Source of the DNA: Alphaproteobacteria bacterium
Lineage (GTDB): Bacteria > Pseudomonadota > Alphaproteobacteria > Sphingomonadales > Kordiimonadaceae
Assembly: GCA_006226495.1 (NCBI GenBank)
Contig: SBGU01000029.1
Location: forward strand, 1-64,000
Reading direction: 5' to 3'
Length of the DNA: 64,000 nt
Shown: positions 17,485 to 26,848 of the stretch, piece by piece
Numbering within the stretch: the stretch's first letter is position 1
How the letters are laid out: the number at the start of each line of letters is the position of its first letter
Position numbers and translations under genes: made by a program
The notes under the pieces: generated by a model
The model's input: the letters and a program-made list of their open reading frames with translations, nothing else
Database searches by the model: none
What the model was told of the DNA's origin: nothing

Positions 17485-18699
17485 TCAGGCTTCATAGCCA
17501 AATGGATCATCGATGCTGTGGCTTGGTTTGGTGAACCATTTCGGGCCGGCGTCGGTCATGTAGAAATGATCCTCCAGCCTCACACCGAAATCGCCATACA
17601 GGCAGATCATCGGCTCGTTTGAAAAACACATGCCGGGCTGCAGCGGCGTGTCGTCGCTGCGCACAAGATAGGGCCATTCATGAATATCGAGGCCGATGCC
17701 GTGCCCGGTGCGGTGCGGCAGGCCCGGCACCGCATAGTCGGGGCCATACCCCTGCGTTTCCAGGTATTTGCGCGCCGCCACATCGACATCGCCGCAGCGC
17801 GTACCGATCTTTGCCGCCTCGAAGGCAAGCGCCTGCGCCGCTTTTTCATGGTTCCAGACCGCGCGCTGGTGCGCGCTGGGCATGCCATACACATAGGTGC
17901 GGGTGATGTCGGAATTATAGCCTTCAAGCTGGCAGCCGGTGTCGATCAGCACCATGTCGCCGTCCTTCAGGGTCTGCGGTTCCTTCACCCCGTGTGGATA
18001 GGCGGTGGCTTCGCCAAACAGCACAATACAGAAGCTGGAGCCGCGCGCACCCACGGCGCGGTGCGCCCGGTCGATGAAAGCGGTCACCGCGGTGGTGCTG
18101 ATGCCGGGCTTCAGGATACGAGCCGCAGCCTTGTGGACCTCGAGGGTCATGTCCTTTGCGCGCTGCATGAGCGCAAGTTCGGTCGGCGACTTGCACATGC
18201 GGCAGCCGGCGGTCACAGGGGCGGCATTCACGAAACGGGTGCCGGGGTTCGCGGCACGCAAGCCTTCGGTGAGGAAAAAGGGCGATGCTTCATCAAGCCC
18301 GATGGTCGCGCCCTTGAGGCCAAGGCCGTCCAGCATGGCGCCAAACAGCACATAGGGGCTTTCATGCTCCTGCCAGCCATGCACCTGGCCCTCAATGAAC
18401 ATATAGTCCCGAAGTGTGCTGACCTCGAATGCGGGCGCGATATAGGCCAGCGGCCCTTCGGTCGGGATCAGGGCACCCACCATGCGTTCGCTCGCGTACC
18501 AGCGTGTACCCGTGAAATAATAGAGGCTGGTGCCGGCATTCACATAGATGGCAGCAAGACACTGTTCGCGCATCAGGGCCTGGGCACGCACGACCCGGCT
18601 CTCATATTCCGCCTGCGTGATCGGGGCCGCGCCTGCTGTCATGTCCTGCAGCCGCGCCAGTTCCGCCGCTTCTGTTGATCCACCGATGCCGATTGCCAT
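17485..18699 (-). CDS. M24 family metallopeptidase (Xaa-Pro peptidase-like)
   Basis: A 404-residue pita-bread peptidase or creatinase-fold enzyme. The five metal ligands are present: Asp in LIDTGC, Asp in NSDITR, His in RTGHGIG, Glu in SNEP and Glu in RLED. The N-terminal creatinase-like domain occupies residues about 30-165. No signal peptide is seen, so it is cytoplasmic, unlike the paralog at 37892-39172, with which it shares the layout and many segments (CRMCKSPTELALMQ against CRMYKSKAELALMH). GAGAGGG precedes the start. It likely cleaves Xaa-Pro or other dipeptides. Confidence 0.9.
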   Translation of the reverse strand: MAIGIGGSTEAAELARLQDMTAGAAPITQAEYESRVVRAQALMREQCLAAIYVNAGTSLYYFTGTRWYASERMVGALIPTEGPLAYIAPAFEVSTLRDYMFIEGQVHGWQEHESPYVLFGAMLDGLGLKGATIGLDEASPFFLTEGLRAANPGTRFVNAAPVTAGCRMCKSPTELALMQRAKDMTLEVHKAAARILKPGISTTAVTAFIDRAHRAVGARGSSFCIVLFGEATAYPHGVKEPQTLKDGDMVLIDTGCQLEGYNSDITRTYVYGMPSAHQRAVWNHEKAAQALAFEAAKIGTRCGDVDVAARKYLETQGYGPDYAVPGLPHRTGHGIGLDIHEWPYLVRSDDTPLQPGMCFSNEPMICLYGDFGVRLEDHFYMTDAGPKWFTKPSHSIDDPFGYEA

Positions 18700-18746
18700 T
18701 CTGCTGTCCCTCTCTTATCCGGTTTCGCACACCCTAGTATGGCGCA

Positions 18747-19370
18747 GTGCCCCCGCAAACAGCTTTCCTTACGGTAAATATCAAACTGCTGTTATTCTGC
18801 ACGGCGGGAAGGAGAAGCAGGCTGCCGACATTCACGGACCTCGGACGCAAGCTGTTGCAGACGTGGCAGGACCTGCCGCGCCGGCCAGGCTGTGCCTTGC
18901 CCTATTGGGACGACGTGCGCGCGGGTCCGTTGGCCCCGATCATGAAACATATCTGGGTGATGGAATTCCGGCCACCGGCATCCATGATCATCAGGTTCCT
19001 GGGCAGCGAGGTGGTACGCCTGAGCGGGCGGGATACAACGGGCGAGGATTTCCTGAGCATCCGCACCAATCCGGCCCGGCGCAGCCTGACCATGGCTATC
19101 TACCGGACAGCCTACAACACACCCTGCGCAACCATGCTGCGGCGCACGCTGTCCCGTCCCGGCTTCAACCCGCGCGACATGCTGAGCACCTTCGCGCCGC
19201 TCGCGAGCGAGGGCGAAGGGCACTGGCTGCTGATTGGGGTCACAGAAACGATCGAGGCTGACAACCTGCCCGAAGACCCGGGCATTGCCGCTTATACGAC
19301 AGCGGAAATGTTTCCGCCGGAATTTGTCGATATCGGGTTTGGCGTACCGGAAGGCGAGATCGAAATCTAG
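18747..19370 (+). CDS. PAS domain protein of the PF07310 type (copy 1)
   Basis: A single-domain cytoplasmic PAS protein, about 180-207 residues. The PF07310 pattern is recognisable: a helix ending in LPYWDDVRAGPLAPIMKHIWVMEF, a FLGSEVVRLSGRDTTGEDFL core, and a C-terminal strand with HWLLIGVTET. No output domain is present, so it presumably works through a protein partner. The start is uncertain. The only conventional one is GTG at 18747 with no ribosome-binding site, while a perfect AAGGAG lies seven bases before a CTG at 18822. The 3' end overlaps the next, convergent gene by four bases. Confidence 0.8.
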   Translation: MPPQTAFLTVNIKLLLFCTAGRRSRLPTFTDLGRKLLQTWQDLPRRPGCALPYWDDVRAGPLAPIMKHIWVMEFRPPASMIIRFLGSEVVRLSGRDTTGEDFLSIRTNPARRSLTMAIYRTAYNTPCATMLRRTLSRPGFNPRDMLSTFAPLASEGEGHWLLIGVTETIEADNLPEDPGIAAYTTAEMFPPEFVDIGFGVPEGEIEI

Positions 19371-19654
19371 GCGCTACCGGTGGCGCTTTCGAGCGGGACC
19401 TCGATCGAGGTTTCACCCGCTTCCAGCATGTGAACTGCGGCCAGCATGGCAATCTTGCCCATGTCCTCTGTCACCTGCCCGACCGCGCGGGCGTGCATAT
19501 AGCCGGCCAACAGGGACGCGGCCTGGCCATGGTTCATGTGGACCTCTGCCAGCAAGGTTTTCACCACCCCATAGTCGGCGTCGGAGACGTCGAAATTGCC
19601 TTCGAGAAAATGTTCGCCATCCTTCAGGACCCTGACGGCAAGCTGGTGTGACAT
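19367..19654 (-). CDS. Small hypothetical protein
   Basis: A 95-residue acidic soluble protein beginning MSHQLAVRVLKDGEHFLEG, with a mixed alpha/beta look and several His and Met residues (VHMNHGQ, GYMHARAV, VHMLEAGE). I do not recognise a family. AAAGGAACAGGA precedes the ATG, and codon use matches its neighbours, so it is likely real. It is tail-to-tail with the PAS gene (four-base overlap) and lies upstream of the KefC-like gene on the opposite side with an 83-base gap. Confidence 0.6.
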   Translation of the reverse strand: MSHQLAVRVLKDGEHFLEGNFDVSDADYGVVKTLLAEVHMNHGQAASLLAGYMHARAVGQVTEDMGKIAMLAAVHMLEAGETSIEVPLESATGSA

Positions 19655-19737
19655 TCCTGTTCCTTTGACCTTCTGACCCTGCGGGGCTTTTCCGACAGCA
19701 CAACCGGCCTTGTCAAGCCCCGGCCCGAAAGGCCGGT

Positions 19738-21537
19738 TTATTGCCAGTCGTCGTTATTGTCGCGGTCGGTGGCCAGTTCCGCGCTCATCAGCCGTTCCAG
19801 TTCCTGGCGCGAGCGCTTGGCATAGTCGATGGCAGCCTTTTCATCCTTCCGGAGCGGCACGGCTGTTTTGAGCACATGTTCGTCATAGTCGCGGAACTTG
19901 CGCGCGGTCTTGTGCGCCTGATGGGCGGAAAAGCCGAGCTCGCGGAGCGCCAGTTCGCCGATCTCGAGCGCAGAGCCGAAGGTCTCGCGCCGGACAAGCG
20001 TGATACCATGTTCCAGAAGGTCCTGCGCGGCACCCCGGTTGCGCGCACGGGCCAGGATGGTCAGGGACGGATAATGCTGGCGCACCAGTTTGGCCGTGTG
20101 CAAAAGGGTTTCCTGGTTATCGATGGCCAGGACCAGAAGCCGCGCCTTCGCGGCGCCGGCAGCTTCCAGAAGGTCCAGTCGCCCGGCATCGCCATAATAG
20201 AGCTTGAAGCCAAACTTGCGCAGGAATTCGATATGGTTCGGATCGTGATCCAGGACCGTGATCGGGATCTTGAGCGACATCAACAGCCGCCCGACAATCT
20301 GGCCGAAGCGACCGTAGCCCGCGATAATGACGTGGTTTTCGTTGCTCTCGACATCGCTTTCACGCGCGGCACCCGCACGAAAGCGCGGCATCAGCACCCG
20401 GTCATACAGAAAGATCATCAGAGGGGTCGCCAGCATCGACAGGGTCGCGACCACCACAAGAAGGGCACCAAGCGTGCCGGTCAGGTACCCCGTGGCCTGC
20501 GCCGCCGAAATCAGGACGAAGGCAAATTCGCCGCCCTGCGACAGCACGATCGCGAACAGCGAGCTTTCGCACCAGGGCCAGCCGTTGCGCCAGCCCAGGA
20601 AAAACAGGACAGCCATTTTGACGGCCAGCAGGCCGAGCACCATGGCGGCGACAAGGAAGGGCGACGAGATCAGCAGCGAAAAATTCACCGACATGCCGAC
20701 CGCGATGAAAAACAGGCCAAGCAGCAGGCCCTTGAACGGCTCGATATTCAGCTCAAGTTCGTGCCGGTATTCGGATTCGGCCAGCAATACGCCGGCAAGA
20801 AAGGCGCCCAGCGCCATCGACAGGCCAACTTCCTGCATCAGAAGCGCGGTGCCGATAACCAGAAACAGCGAGAAGGCCGTGAACACCTCGCGCAGGTGCG
20901 TCAGCGCAATGACCCGGAAGATGGGCCTGAGGAGATAGCGCCCGCCCAGGATGAAGGCCGCAAACACCGCCACGATGCGGATGGCGGCAAAACCGTCGCC
21001 GGTGCCACCTTCGGAGCCCGGCGCCAGGAGCGGCACCAGCGCCAGCACCGGTACCACAGCGATATCCTGGAACAGCAGAATCGCGAAAGATGTCTGGCCA
21101 AGAGGACTGCCGAGCTGTTTTTTGTCCTCGATGGTCTGCAGCGCAATCGGGGTCGAGGACAAGGCCAGCGCAAGAGCCGCGAGAAGGGCATCTGTCCAGC
21201 CAAGGCCCACGATGGTACCGATTGCCGCCAGAATGATCGTGGTACCCGCGACCTGGATGGTGCCAAGGCCCAGCATGGGACGCCTGAGCTGCCAGAGTTT
21301 GGACGGGTTGAGCTCGAGCCCGATCAGGAACATCAGGAGCACGACACCAAACTCTGAAAAATTCAGGATGGTCGGCACGTCGGTGATAAGCGCAAGTCCC
21401 CAGGGGCCGATGGCCATGCCCGCGACCAGGTACCCCAGCACGGAACCAAGGCCAAGCCGCTGGAACAGCGGCACCGTAACCAGCGCCGCACACAGATAGA
21501 TCAGGGTACTGTGCAGAAAATCGGGGCTGTCGAGCAC
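19738..21537 (-). CDS. CPA2 monovalent cation:proton antiporter with TrkA-N domain (KefB/KefC-like)
   Basis: A 599-residue K+(Na+)/H+ antiporter. About 12 hydrophobic helices fill residues 1-380, with the family segments ALSSTPIALQTIEDK and GEFAFVLISAAQ. A cytosolic TrkA-N Rossmann domain starts at VIIAGYGRFGQIVGRLL around residue 400. A C-terminal helix region follows. The GTG start directly abuts the stop of the KefF-like gene upstream, matching the E. coli kefF-kefC arrangement in which the flavoprotein activates the antiporter. By analogy it would lower cytoplasmic pH during electrophile stress through glutathione adducts. Confidence 0.92.
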   Translation of the reverse strand: MLDSPDFLHSTLIYLCAALVTVPLFQRLGLGSVLGYLVAGMAIGPWGLALITDVPTILNFSEFGVVLLMFLIGLELNPSKLWQLRRPMLGLGTIQVAGTTIILAAIGTIVGLGWTDALLAALALALSSTPIALQTIEDKKQLGSPLGQTSFAILLFQDIAVVPVLALVPLLAPGSEGGTGDGFAAIRIVAVFAAFILGGRYLLRPIFRVIALTHLREVFTAFSLFLVIGTALLMQEVGLSMALGAFLAGVLLAESEYRHELELNIEPFKGLLLGLFFIAVGMSVNFSLLISSPFLVAAMVLGLLAVKMAVLFFLGWRNGWPWCESSLFAIVLSQGGEFAFVLISAAQATGYLTGTLGALLVVVATLSMLATPLMIFLYDRVLMPRFRAGAARESDVESNENHVIIAGYGRFGQIVGRLLMSLKIPITVLDHDPNHIEFLRKFGFKLYYGDAGRLDLLEAAGAAKARLLVLAIDNQETLLHTAKLVRQHYPSLTILARARNRGAAQDLLEHGITLVRRETFGSALEIGELALRELGFSAHQAHKTARKFRDYDEHVLKTAVPLRKDEKAAIDYAKRSRQELERLMSAELATDRDNNDDWQ

Positions 21538-22077
21538 TCAGTCTTCCTCCGCAAATTCCATCAGCCGGCGTGTGTAGCGGGCGGCAGCCGCGGCAAGTGC
21601 CGCATCATCCAGATCGCCCACACCCTGGGTCACAAATGTATCAGCCAGACGCATGCCGCAAAACAGGGCAGTTTGCTCAAAGGGTTTCAGGTATGTCTCC
21701 AGGGGCGCACCATGCGGGCCCGTGCGGTCGTAGGACCCCAATCCACCGCCAGTGCTGACCGCAAGCATACATTTTTTGCCCTCAAGGACCGTGCCGCCAC
21801 GGCCAAAGGCAAAACCTTTGGTGAGCACACAGTCCTGCCATTCCTTCAGGACCGCAGGTGCACTGAACCAGTAGATGGGAAACTGGAACACGATGGCGTC
21901 CGCCGCCCTGAGCGCCGCCTGTTCGGCGGTCACATTGATATGCATGTCCGGATACAGCTCATACAGGTCCCGGATCGCCACATGGTCCAGTCGGGCGGCC
22001 TCGCGCAGGAGGCGGCTGTTGTAGCGCGAACGACGGGGCGCCGGATGTGCAAATACAAGAAGGATGCGTTTTGTCAT
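21538..22077 (-). CDS. KefF/KefG-like NAD(P)H-dependent flavoprotein
   Basis: A 179-residue flavodoxin-fold quinone reductase, ancillary subunit of Kef antiporters. It opens with ILLVFAHPAPRRSRYN (FMN-binding), contains FQFPIYWFSAPAVLKEWQDCVL and the TGGGLGSYDRTGPHG loop. These are conserved in KefF, KefG and NQO1-type enzymes. The start at 22077 aligns with family starts; the open frame extends upstream to 22143 without similarity. The antiporter gene follows immediately with no spacing, so they are one operon. Confidence 0.9.
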   Translation of the reverse strand: MTKRILLVFAHPAPRRSRYNSRLLREAARLDHVAIRDLYELYPDMHINVTAEQAALRAADAIVFQFPIYWFSAPAVLKEWQDCVLTKGFAFGRGGTVLEGKKCMLAVSTGGGLGSYDRTGPHGAPLETYLKPFEQTALFCGMRLADTFVTQGVGDLDDAALAAAAARYTRRLMEFAEED

Positions 22078-22252
22078 ATGGCCCCAGACCAGCCCCAAGG
22101 ATATGGCCCACGGTAGCGGACCGCGCCGCCTGTGACCATTCATGCTTTCTTAATCGTTTAGCACAATATTTTCAAAGGTCGGTCCCCTGAGTGACGCCGC
22201 TGCGGGTACAATCCTGCAAGGGCCGACACCCCCGCTCCAAACAGACGGTGAC

Positions 22253-22615
22253 ATGATGAAAAAATATGTTCTTCCCTTGTTGCTTGTCCCGGTTGCCGTT
22301 GCCCTTTTTCTGCCCATAGGTGCGGATGCCGACGCGACGACCGACTGGACCAACGAGGTCAGCAAGATCGTCGCGGCCAAACAGGGTTACCCGCGTCTGG
22401 CCATCGCCCGTCAGATCGAAGGCAAGGCCAAAGTGCGCCTGACCGTCGCCGCCGACGGCACCATCACCAATTACGAGATTGTGGAACCCACGGGGGAAGA
22501 GGTCCTGGACCAGACCATTCCGAAGTTGATCGGCAAGATCAATCCGTTGCCGCCGCTGCCCGACGGGCAGAAGGAAGTGACCTTCATCCTGCCGCTGAGC
22601 TGGAGCATCAACTAG
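22253..22615 (+). CDS. Minimal TonB C-terminal-domain protein
   Basis: A 120-residue protein with an N-terminal hydrophobic segment (residues 5-22) that may be a cleaved signal or an anchor, then a TonB C-terminal domain, YPRLAIARQIEGKAKVRLTVAADGTITNYEIVEPTGEEVLDQ. The usual long Pro-rich periplasm-spanning linker is missing, so it cannot span the periplasm as E. coli TonB does. It is convergent with, and 19 bases from, the end of a TonB-dependent receptor gene. It may be a signalling or adaptor form; energy transduction is doubtful. Confidence 0.8.
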   Translation: MMKKYVLPLLLVPVAVALFLPIGADADATTDWTNEVSKIVAAKQGYPRLAIARQIEGKAKVRLTVAADGTITNYEIVEPTGEEVLDQTIPKLIGKINPLPPLPDGQKEVTFILPLSWSIN

Positions 22616-22634
22616 GCGCTTGCCCGTTGGCCGC

Positions 22635-25600
22635 TCAGAAATCGATCACCGCACCGAGGAAGAACCGGCGCCCCAGCACATCATAATATTCCGGCAGGGT
22701 ATCCCCGACCGAGCCATAGGCCACACGCGGTGCCTTGCGATCAAAAATATTGCGCACGCCGGCATAGAGGATGCGCCCCTCTTCCCATTCCCAGCGCATC
22801 GATGCGTCATGGTACCAGACCGCCGGAATGCGGGCATCGGGCACCTCGCGGATTTCGTTGCTGCTGTAGGCCGTGCCCCGATAGCGCATATCCCAGTCCA
22901 GGGTGACGTCGCCGCGGCTGAAGCTCGCGCTGACCTGGAACCTGTGTTTGGGATATTTGGCTTCGCCCAGCGCCTGATAGACCTCGCCGTCCGTGATCGG
23001 CTGGATCTCGGCATTGGTATTGCGGGAATAACGACCGGTCAGCGAGAAATAATCAAAGGGCAGGGATGCACTGAGCGCGCGCGCATCCAGCACATATTGC
23101 AGATCGATATCATAGCCTTCGAACCACAGGTTGCCGGCGTTGATGATGCTGCCGGAAACGATAGTCAGTTCACCTGTGCCGGGGTTGCGCTGGACATATG
23201 GATCACCAGTTGCGGGATTGATGCCGCAATAGCCGCTGGACAGGTTCGCACTGTCGTAACATGCGCCCAAAAGCTGGTCGGCATCGACACCGACCACATA
23301 GTCATGCACCTTGATACGGTACGCATCGAACGAGAGCCGCATGTTGCCAGGGATAGAGGGCCAGATCCGGGCGCTTTCGATGGTGAAGCCGGCAGTCAGG
23401 TTGGAGGCCTTTTCGGCATCAAGGTCCGGGTTGCCGTAGCTTTGCACTTCCACGAGATAGGCGGACTGCACATAACCCGAGGGCACGCCAAGGGGGCCGT
23501 CACTTGCGCAGTTGGCAGCGACGGTGCTGGACGCAGGGTCGCTGCAGGGGTCATAGACCGATTCGTAAACCGAGGGGCCCCCAGCATAAAGTTCGGCAAT
23601 ATTGGGCGCCCGCCGACCGTCCTGGTAGGAAACCCGGAAGGTAAATCCGGTCACCGGTTCCCAATAGCCGCCCACATGCCAGATGCCAACCGCACCCACG
23701 GTCGAGAAGTCCGACGCCCGCACCCCGGCCGTAAGGGTAAATTCTTTCACAAGCGGCAGATCGCGCAACAACGGCAATGTTGCATCGGTAAATACTTCAG
23801 CGACATCAAAGGCGCCGCTGGCCCCGGGGTAGGTAAGCGAACCGGCAACCGGACGGTTTGCCAGTGTCGGGTCCGGCTGGTCGCTCAGGCTTTCGCGCCG
23901 GTATTCTGCCCCCACTGACAGGGTTGCTTCCAGGCGGCGGCCCAGGTCGATGGGCCCACTGGCAACCGCTGACAGGATATGCTGGGTGGCGTGGATTTTC
24001 CGGACCGCGTTGGGCGCCCGGTAGAAGGCAGCCTGTTCGGCACTGATATGGCCGACGCCAAACGGGTTGATGACGCTGCAGCCTTCCATTTCGGCACACA
24101 GGGCGGGGTCCAGCGCGGCGCGATAGTTGATCAGGTCCATCAGACCATCACGTTCTTCGCGCACGCTGTTGCGGCCATACTGGTAATAGGCGTCGTAGGT
24201 CCAGTCGTGCGACAGTTTGCCCTGCAACCCCAGCATGGTGCGCAGGTTGGTACGCCGGATATCGGTCTTGCGCGGGCCCAGTTCCACCGCACGCCGGTCC
24301 ACAAGCAGCGCCCTGGCGTCAGCCGGCAGTTTGTCGCGCAGTACATCCGGCACATAAGGGTTGGAAAGCGGGACGGCAATCAGGCCGGCGCCGGTCGTGA
24401 CAGTGCCAGTGCTGCCGGTAAAGGGCAGCGGCGCAAGCTGTGATTCCACCCGATTGTCCGAGAAGGAGCTTTCCCACACGAGCCGGTGCCCGGGCGCAAG
24501 CTCATATCTGGCGCCAAGGGTGCCGAACACCCTGTTGATGGGGGTCATCAGGGTGTGGTCAGGTGCATAGGCATAGCGCTGGTTCTTGTGGCCCGTGAAG
24601 GGATGCAGCGCCGTGCCATCCTCCGAGAACTGATAATAGTCGTTCAGATAGGCAATCTTGCCGTCGTCGCGCACATAGGTGCCAATTGCACCCATGGGGG
24701 TCAGACCACTGCGGCCATACCCGCGGGTGAAGGTTCCGCTCGTATAGTCGGCCGGATGGCCATCGAGGGCAAAACCGCTGGGGTCCGAGGTTACATGCCG
24801 GTCAGTCATGTAAAGCCCGGCCTGCCGGTCGACCGACAGGCTGGCGATAATATTGCCGCGTCCGGCCGCAAAGTCGGCGCCATAGGTCACCGACGCCAGG
24901 AATTCCTCATGGTCGCCCTTGCCGGTGATGCCGCCCTGCACGGCGGTCGAGAAACCTTCCACCTTGTCGCGCATGACAAAATTCACCACGCCGGAGACAG
25001 CATCACCGCCATAGGTCGCTGCCGCACCGCCGGTCAGCACTTCAACCCGGTCGATCAAGGACGCCGAGATGGAATTGAGGTCGACCCCATAAAGCGACAG
25101 GTTACCGCCGAAGGTAGGCGTAAAACGCCGACCGTTCACCAGCACCAGGGTGCGCTGGGAGCCAAGGCCCCGCAGGTCGGCAAGGTTCAGCCCGGCCGGC
25201 GTGCCGAAGATGGTGGTATTGGCCGACGTGATGTCCGACAGCATGGCCGGCATCTGGAACAGTTCGTCAGCGACATTCACGGAACCGCCGAACTGGATGG
25301 TCTGGCCTTCAAGTGTGGCCGCAGGAATGAACTTGAAATAAGGCGGATTGGCTGTGCGCGTGCCGATGATCAAGAGCTCGTCGATCGGCGCCTCGACACT
25401 GGCGGCCTGCGGGGCGGCCACATCGTCGACATCCACACCGGCGTCGGCAACGTCGGGCGCCGGCACAACACGCACCGGCACGATGGTCAGGATATCGGCA
25501 CTGATGCGTTCGGCACGCAGGCCGGTGCCTTCAAGCAGGTGCTTCAGGGCCGTGCGGGCGACATAGTCACCGCTGAGCGCAGGCGCCTTCAGGTTTTCAA

Positions 25601-25793
25601 CAAGGCGGCTGTCGAACACAAGGCCGATGCCCGTCAGTTCCGAATATTTGAGAAGCGCATCCGCCAGCGGGCTTTCCTGCAATTCGAAATGAAACAGCGC
25701 ACGCGTGCGGGCAAACTCGGTCGCCTGCGCCGCGCTTGCGGCCAGCATACCGATCATCCCTGCCGCTATCGTCTGTCGGACGCCGCGCCTCAT
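22635..25793 (-). CDS. TonB-dependent outer-membrane receptor with STN signalling domain (FecA-like)
   Basis: A 1052-residue outer-membrane transporter. A signal peptide (IGMLAASAAQATEF) is followed by an STN domain, residues about 30-85 (FHFELQESPLADALLKYSELTGIGLVFD), which in FecA/FpvA talks to a FecR anti-sigma protein. A plug domain lies near residues 145-260 and a large 22-strand barrel ends in the terminal Phe (GAVIDF). Several Cys pairs in external loops (DPCSDPASS, ALCAEMEGCS) suggest disulfides. The cargo is not evident; siderophore, heme or an oligomer are possible. It is the third gene of the sigma-FecR-receptor set, 36 bases after FecR. Confidence 0.92.
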   Translation of the reverse strand: MRRGVRQTIAAGMIGMLAASAAQATEFARTRALFHFELQESPLADALLKYSELTGIGLVFDSRLVENLKAPALSGDYVARTALKHLLEGTGLRAERISADILTIVPVRVVPAPDVADAGVDVDDVAAPQAASVEAPIDELLIIGTRTANPPYFKFIPAATLEGQTIQFGGSVNVADELFQMPAMLSDITSANTTIFGTPAGLNLADLRGLGSQRTLVLVNGRRFTPTFGGNLSLYGVDLNSISASLIDRVEVLTGGAAATYGGDAVSGVVNFVMRDKVEGFSTAVQGGITGKGDHEEFLASVTYGADFAAGRGNIIASLSVDRQAGLYMTDRHVTSDPSGFALDGHPADYTSGTFTRGYGRSGLTPMGAIGTYVRDDGKIAYLNDYYQFSEDGTALHPFTGHKNQRYAYAPDHTLMTPINRVFGTLGARYELAPGHRLVWESSFSDNRVESQLAPLPFTGSTGTVTTGAGLIAVPLSNPYVPDVLRDKLPADARALLVDRRAVELGPRKTDIRRTNLRTMLGLQGKLSHDWTYDAYYQYGRNSVREERDGLMDLINYRAALDPALCAEMEGCSVINPFGVGHISAEQAAFYRAPNAVRKIHATQHILSAVASGPIDLGRRLEATLSVGAEYRRESLSDQPDPTLANRPVAGSLTYPGASGAFDVAEVFTDATLPLLRDLPLVKEFTLTAGVRASDFSTVGAVGIWHVGGYWEPVTGFTFRVSYQDGRRAPNIAELYAGGPSVYESVYDPCSDPASSTVAANCASDGPLGVPSGYVQSAYLVEVQSYGNPDLDAEKASNLTAGFTIESARIWPSIPGNMRLSFDAYRIKVHDYVVGVDADQLLGACYDSANLSSGYCGINPATGDPYVQRNPGTGELTIVSGSIINAGNLWFEGYDIDLQYVLDARALSASLPFDYFSLTGRYSRNTNAEIQPITDGEVYQALGEAKYPKHRFQVSASFSRGDVTLDWDMRYRGTAYSSNEIREVPDARIPAVWYHDASMRWEWEEGRILYAGVRNIFDRKAPRVAYGSVGDTLPEYYDVLGRRFFLGAVIDF

Positions 25794-25829
25794 ATCAGCC
25801 TTTCGTTCCCCCCTGCTATTTAGCGGTTC

Positions 25830-26828
25830 CTACTGGTCCTGTCTTGCGTAAAGCAGGATAACACCATCCGCGCGGCGCACAGCCATCAGGGAAAAAGCCG
25901 ATTCGAGTGCATCGACCACCGTGTCCTGGTCATTGAGGGTGAAGGTGCCGGTCACCGGCAGCACGGCCAGTTCGTCGTCGGCAATTTCAAGCGGCGACCG
26001 GAAATAGCGGTTCAGGTCCGCCACCACATCGGCGAGCGGCGTTTCGTTATAACGCGCCTTGCCGGTGCGCCAGGCAAAGGCCCGGCCGGTATCGAAGGTT
26101 TCAACGGTCGCGGACCGCGCAGACAGGTTATGGACCACCCGTTCGCCCGCATGCAGCAGCGCCATTTCCTGCACGGCCCCCGCCGTATCGCCGCGCTGCC
26201 CCACGGCCACAAGGCCGGACAGCACACACACAAGGTTCGAGGACGCCCCCATGCGCACACCGAAGCGCGTGCCCAGCACCTGTACCTGGGTATCGCCCGC
26301 AAACACGCGGAACGGCCGGCTTTCATCGCGCTTCACATCGAAGAAGGCTTCGCCGCGTTCGATGGTCACTTCGCGCACATCGCCGCCCACCAGCGCCGAC
26401 ACCCTGCTGTCGGTGTTCAACTGCACAACGCTGCCATCGGACAGGTAAACCGTGCTGCGCTGGCCTTTCCGGGTTTCATAATATTCGCGGGTCGGGGCCG
26501 GCGAATAGAAGATCATGCCGGTAACAGCAGCGGCAGCGATACCGGCAGCCATGCCCGACATACCCAGGAACCGGCGACGGCTCAGGCTGGCGGAAGACTG
26601 TTCCTCAAGCTCGGCGATAAAATTGGCCTCAAGCATGGCCTCGCCTGCCGCATCAAGCGCATCGACCATGTCGACCAGTTGCTCGAGCGAACGGGTATTG
26701 CCGTCATCTTCCTTGCGCCAGCGCTCAAGCGCCATGCTTTCGTCGGCTGTCATCTCGCCAGAGAGCATGCGTGCAGCCCACTGCGCCGCCTGCGTGTCCA
26801 CGTCCAGATGTCTGTTTGTCGCCATCAT
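25830..26828 (-). CDS. FecR-family anti-sigma/sigma regulator
   Basis: A 332-residue single-pass inner-membrane protein that relays receptor occupancy to an ECF sigma factor. The N-terminal DUF4880-like cytoplasmic region (QAAQWAARMLSGEMTADESMALERW) occupies residues 10-55 and should bind the sigma factor. A transmembrane helix lies at 90-107, preceded by SRRRFLG. The periplasmic FecR domain (STVYLSDGSVVQLNTDSRVSA) covers 120-215, and a C-terminal STN-like segment (YNETPLADVVADLNRYF) would contact the receptor. It lies between the sigma and receptor genes in one orientation, and the start follows the sigma gene by about 20 bases. Confidence 0.93.
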   Translation of the reverse strand: MMATNRHLDVDTQAAQWAARMLSGEMTADESMALERWRKEDDGNTRSLEQLVDMVDALDAAGEAMLEANFIAELEEQSSASLSRRRFLGMSGMAAGIAAAAVTGMIFYSPAPTREYYETRKGQRSTVYLSDGSVVQLNTDSRVSALVGGDVREVTIERGEAFFDVKRDESRPFRVFAGDTQVQVLGTRFGVRMGASSNLVCVLSGLVAVGQRGDTAGAVQEMALLHAGERVVHNLSARSATVETFDTGRAFAWRTGKARYNETPLADVVADLNRYFRSPLEIADDELAVLPVTGTFTLNDQDTVVDALESAFSLMAVRRADGVILLYARQDQ

Positions 26829-26848
26829 CGTTCCAAGCCCTGCTTCAG

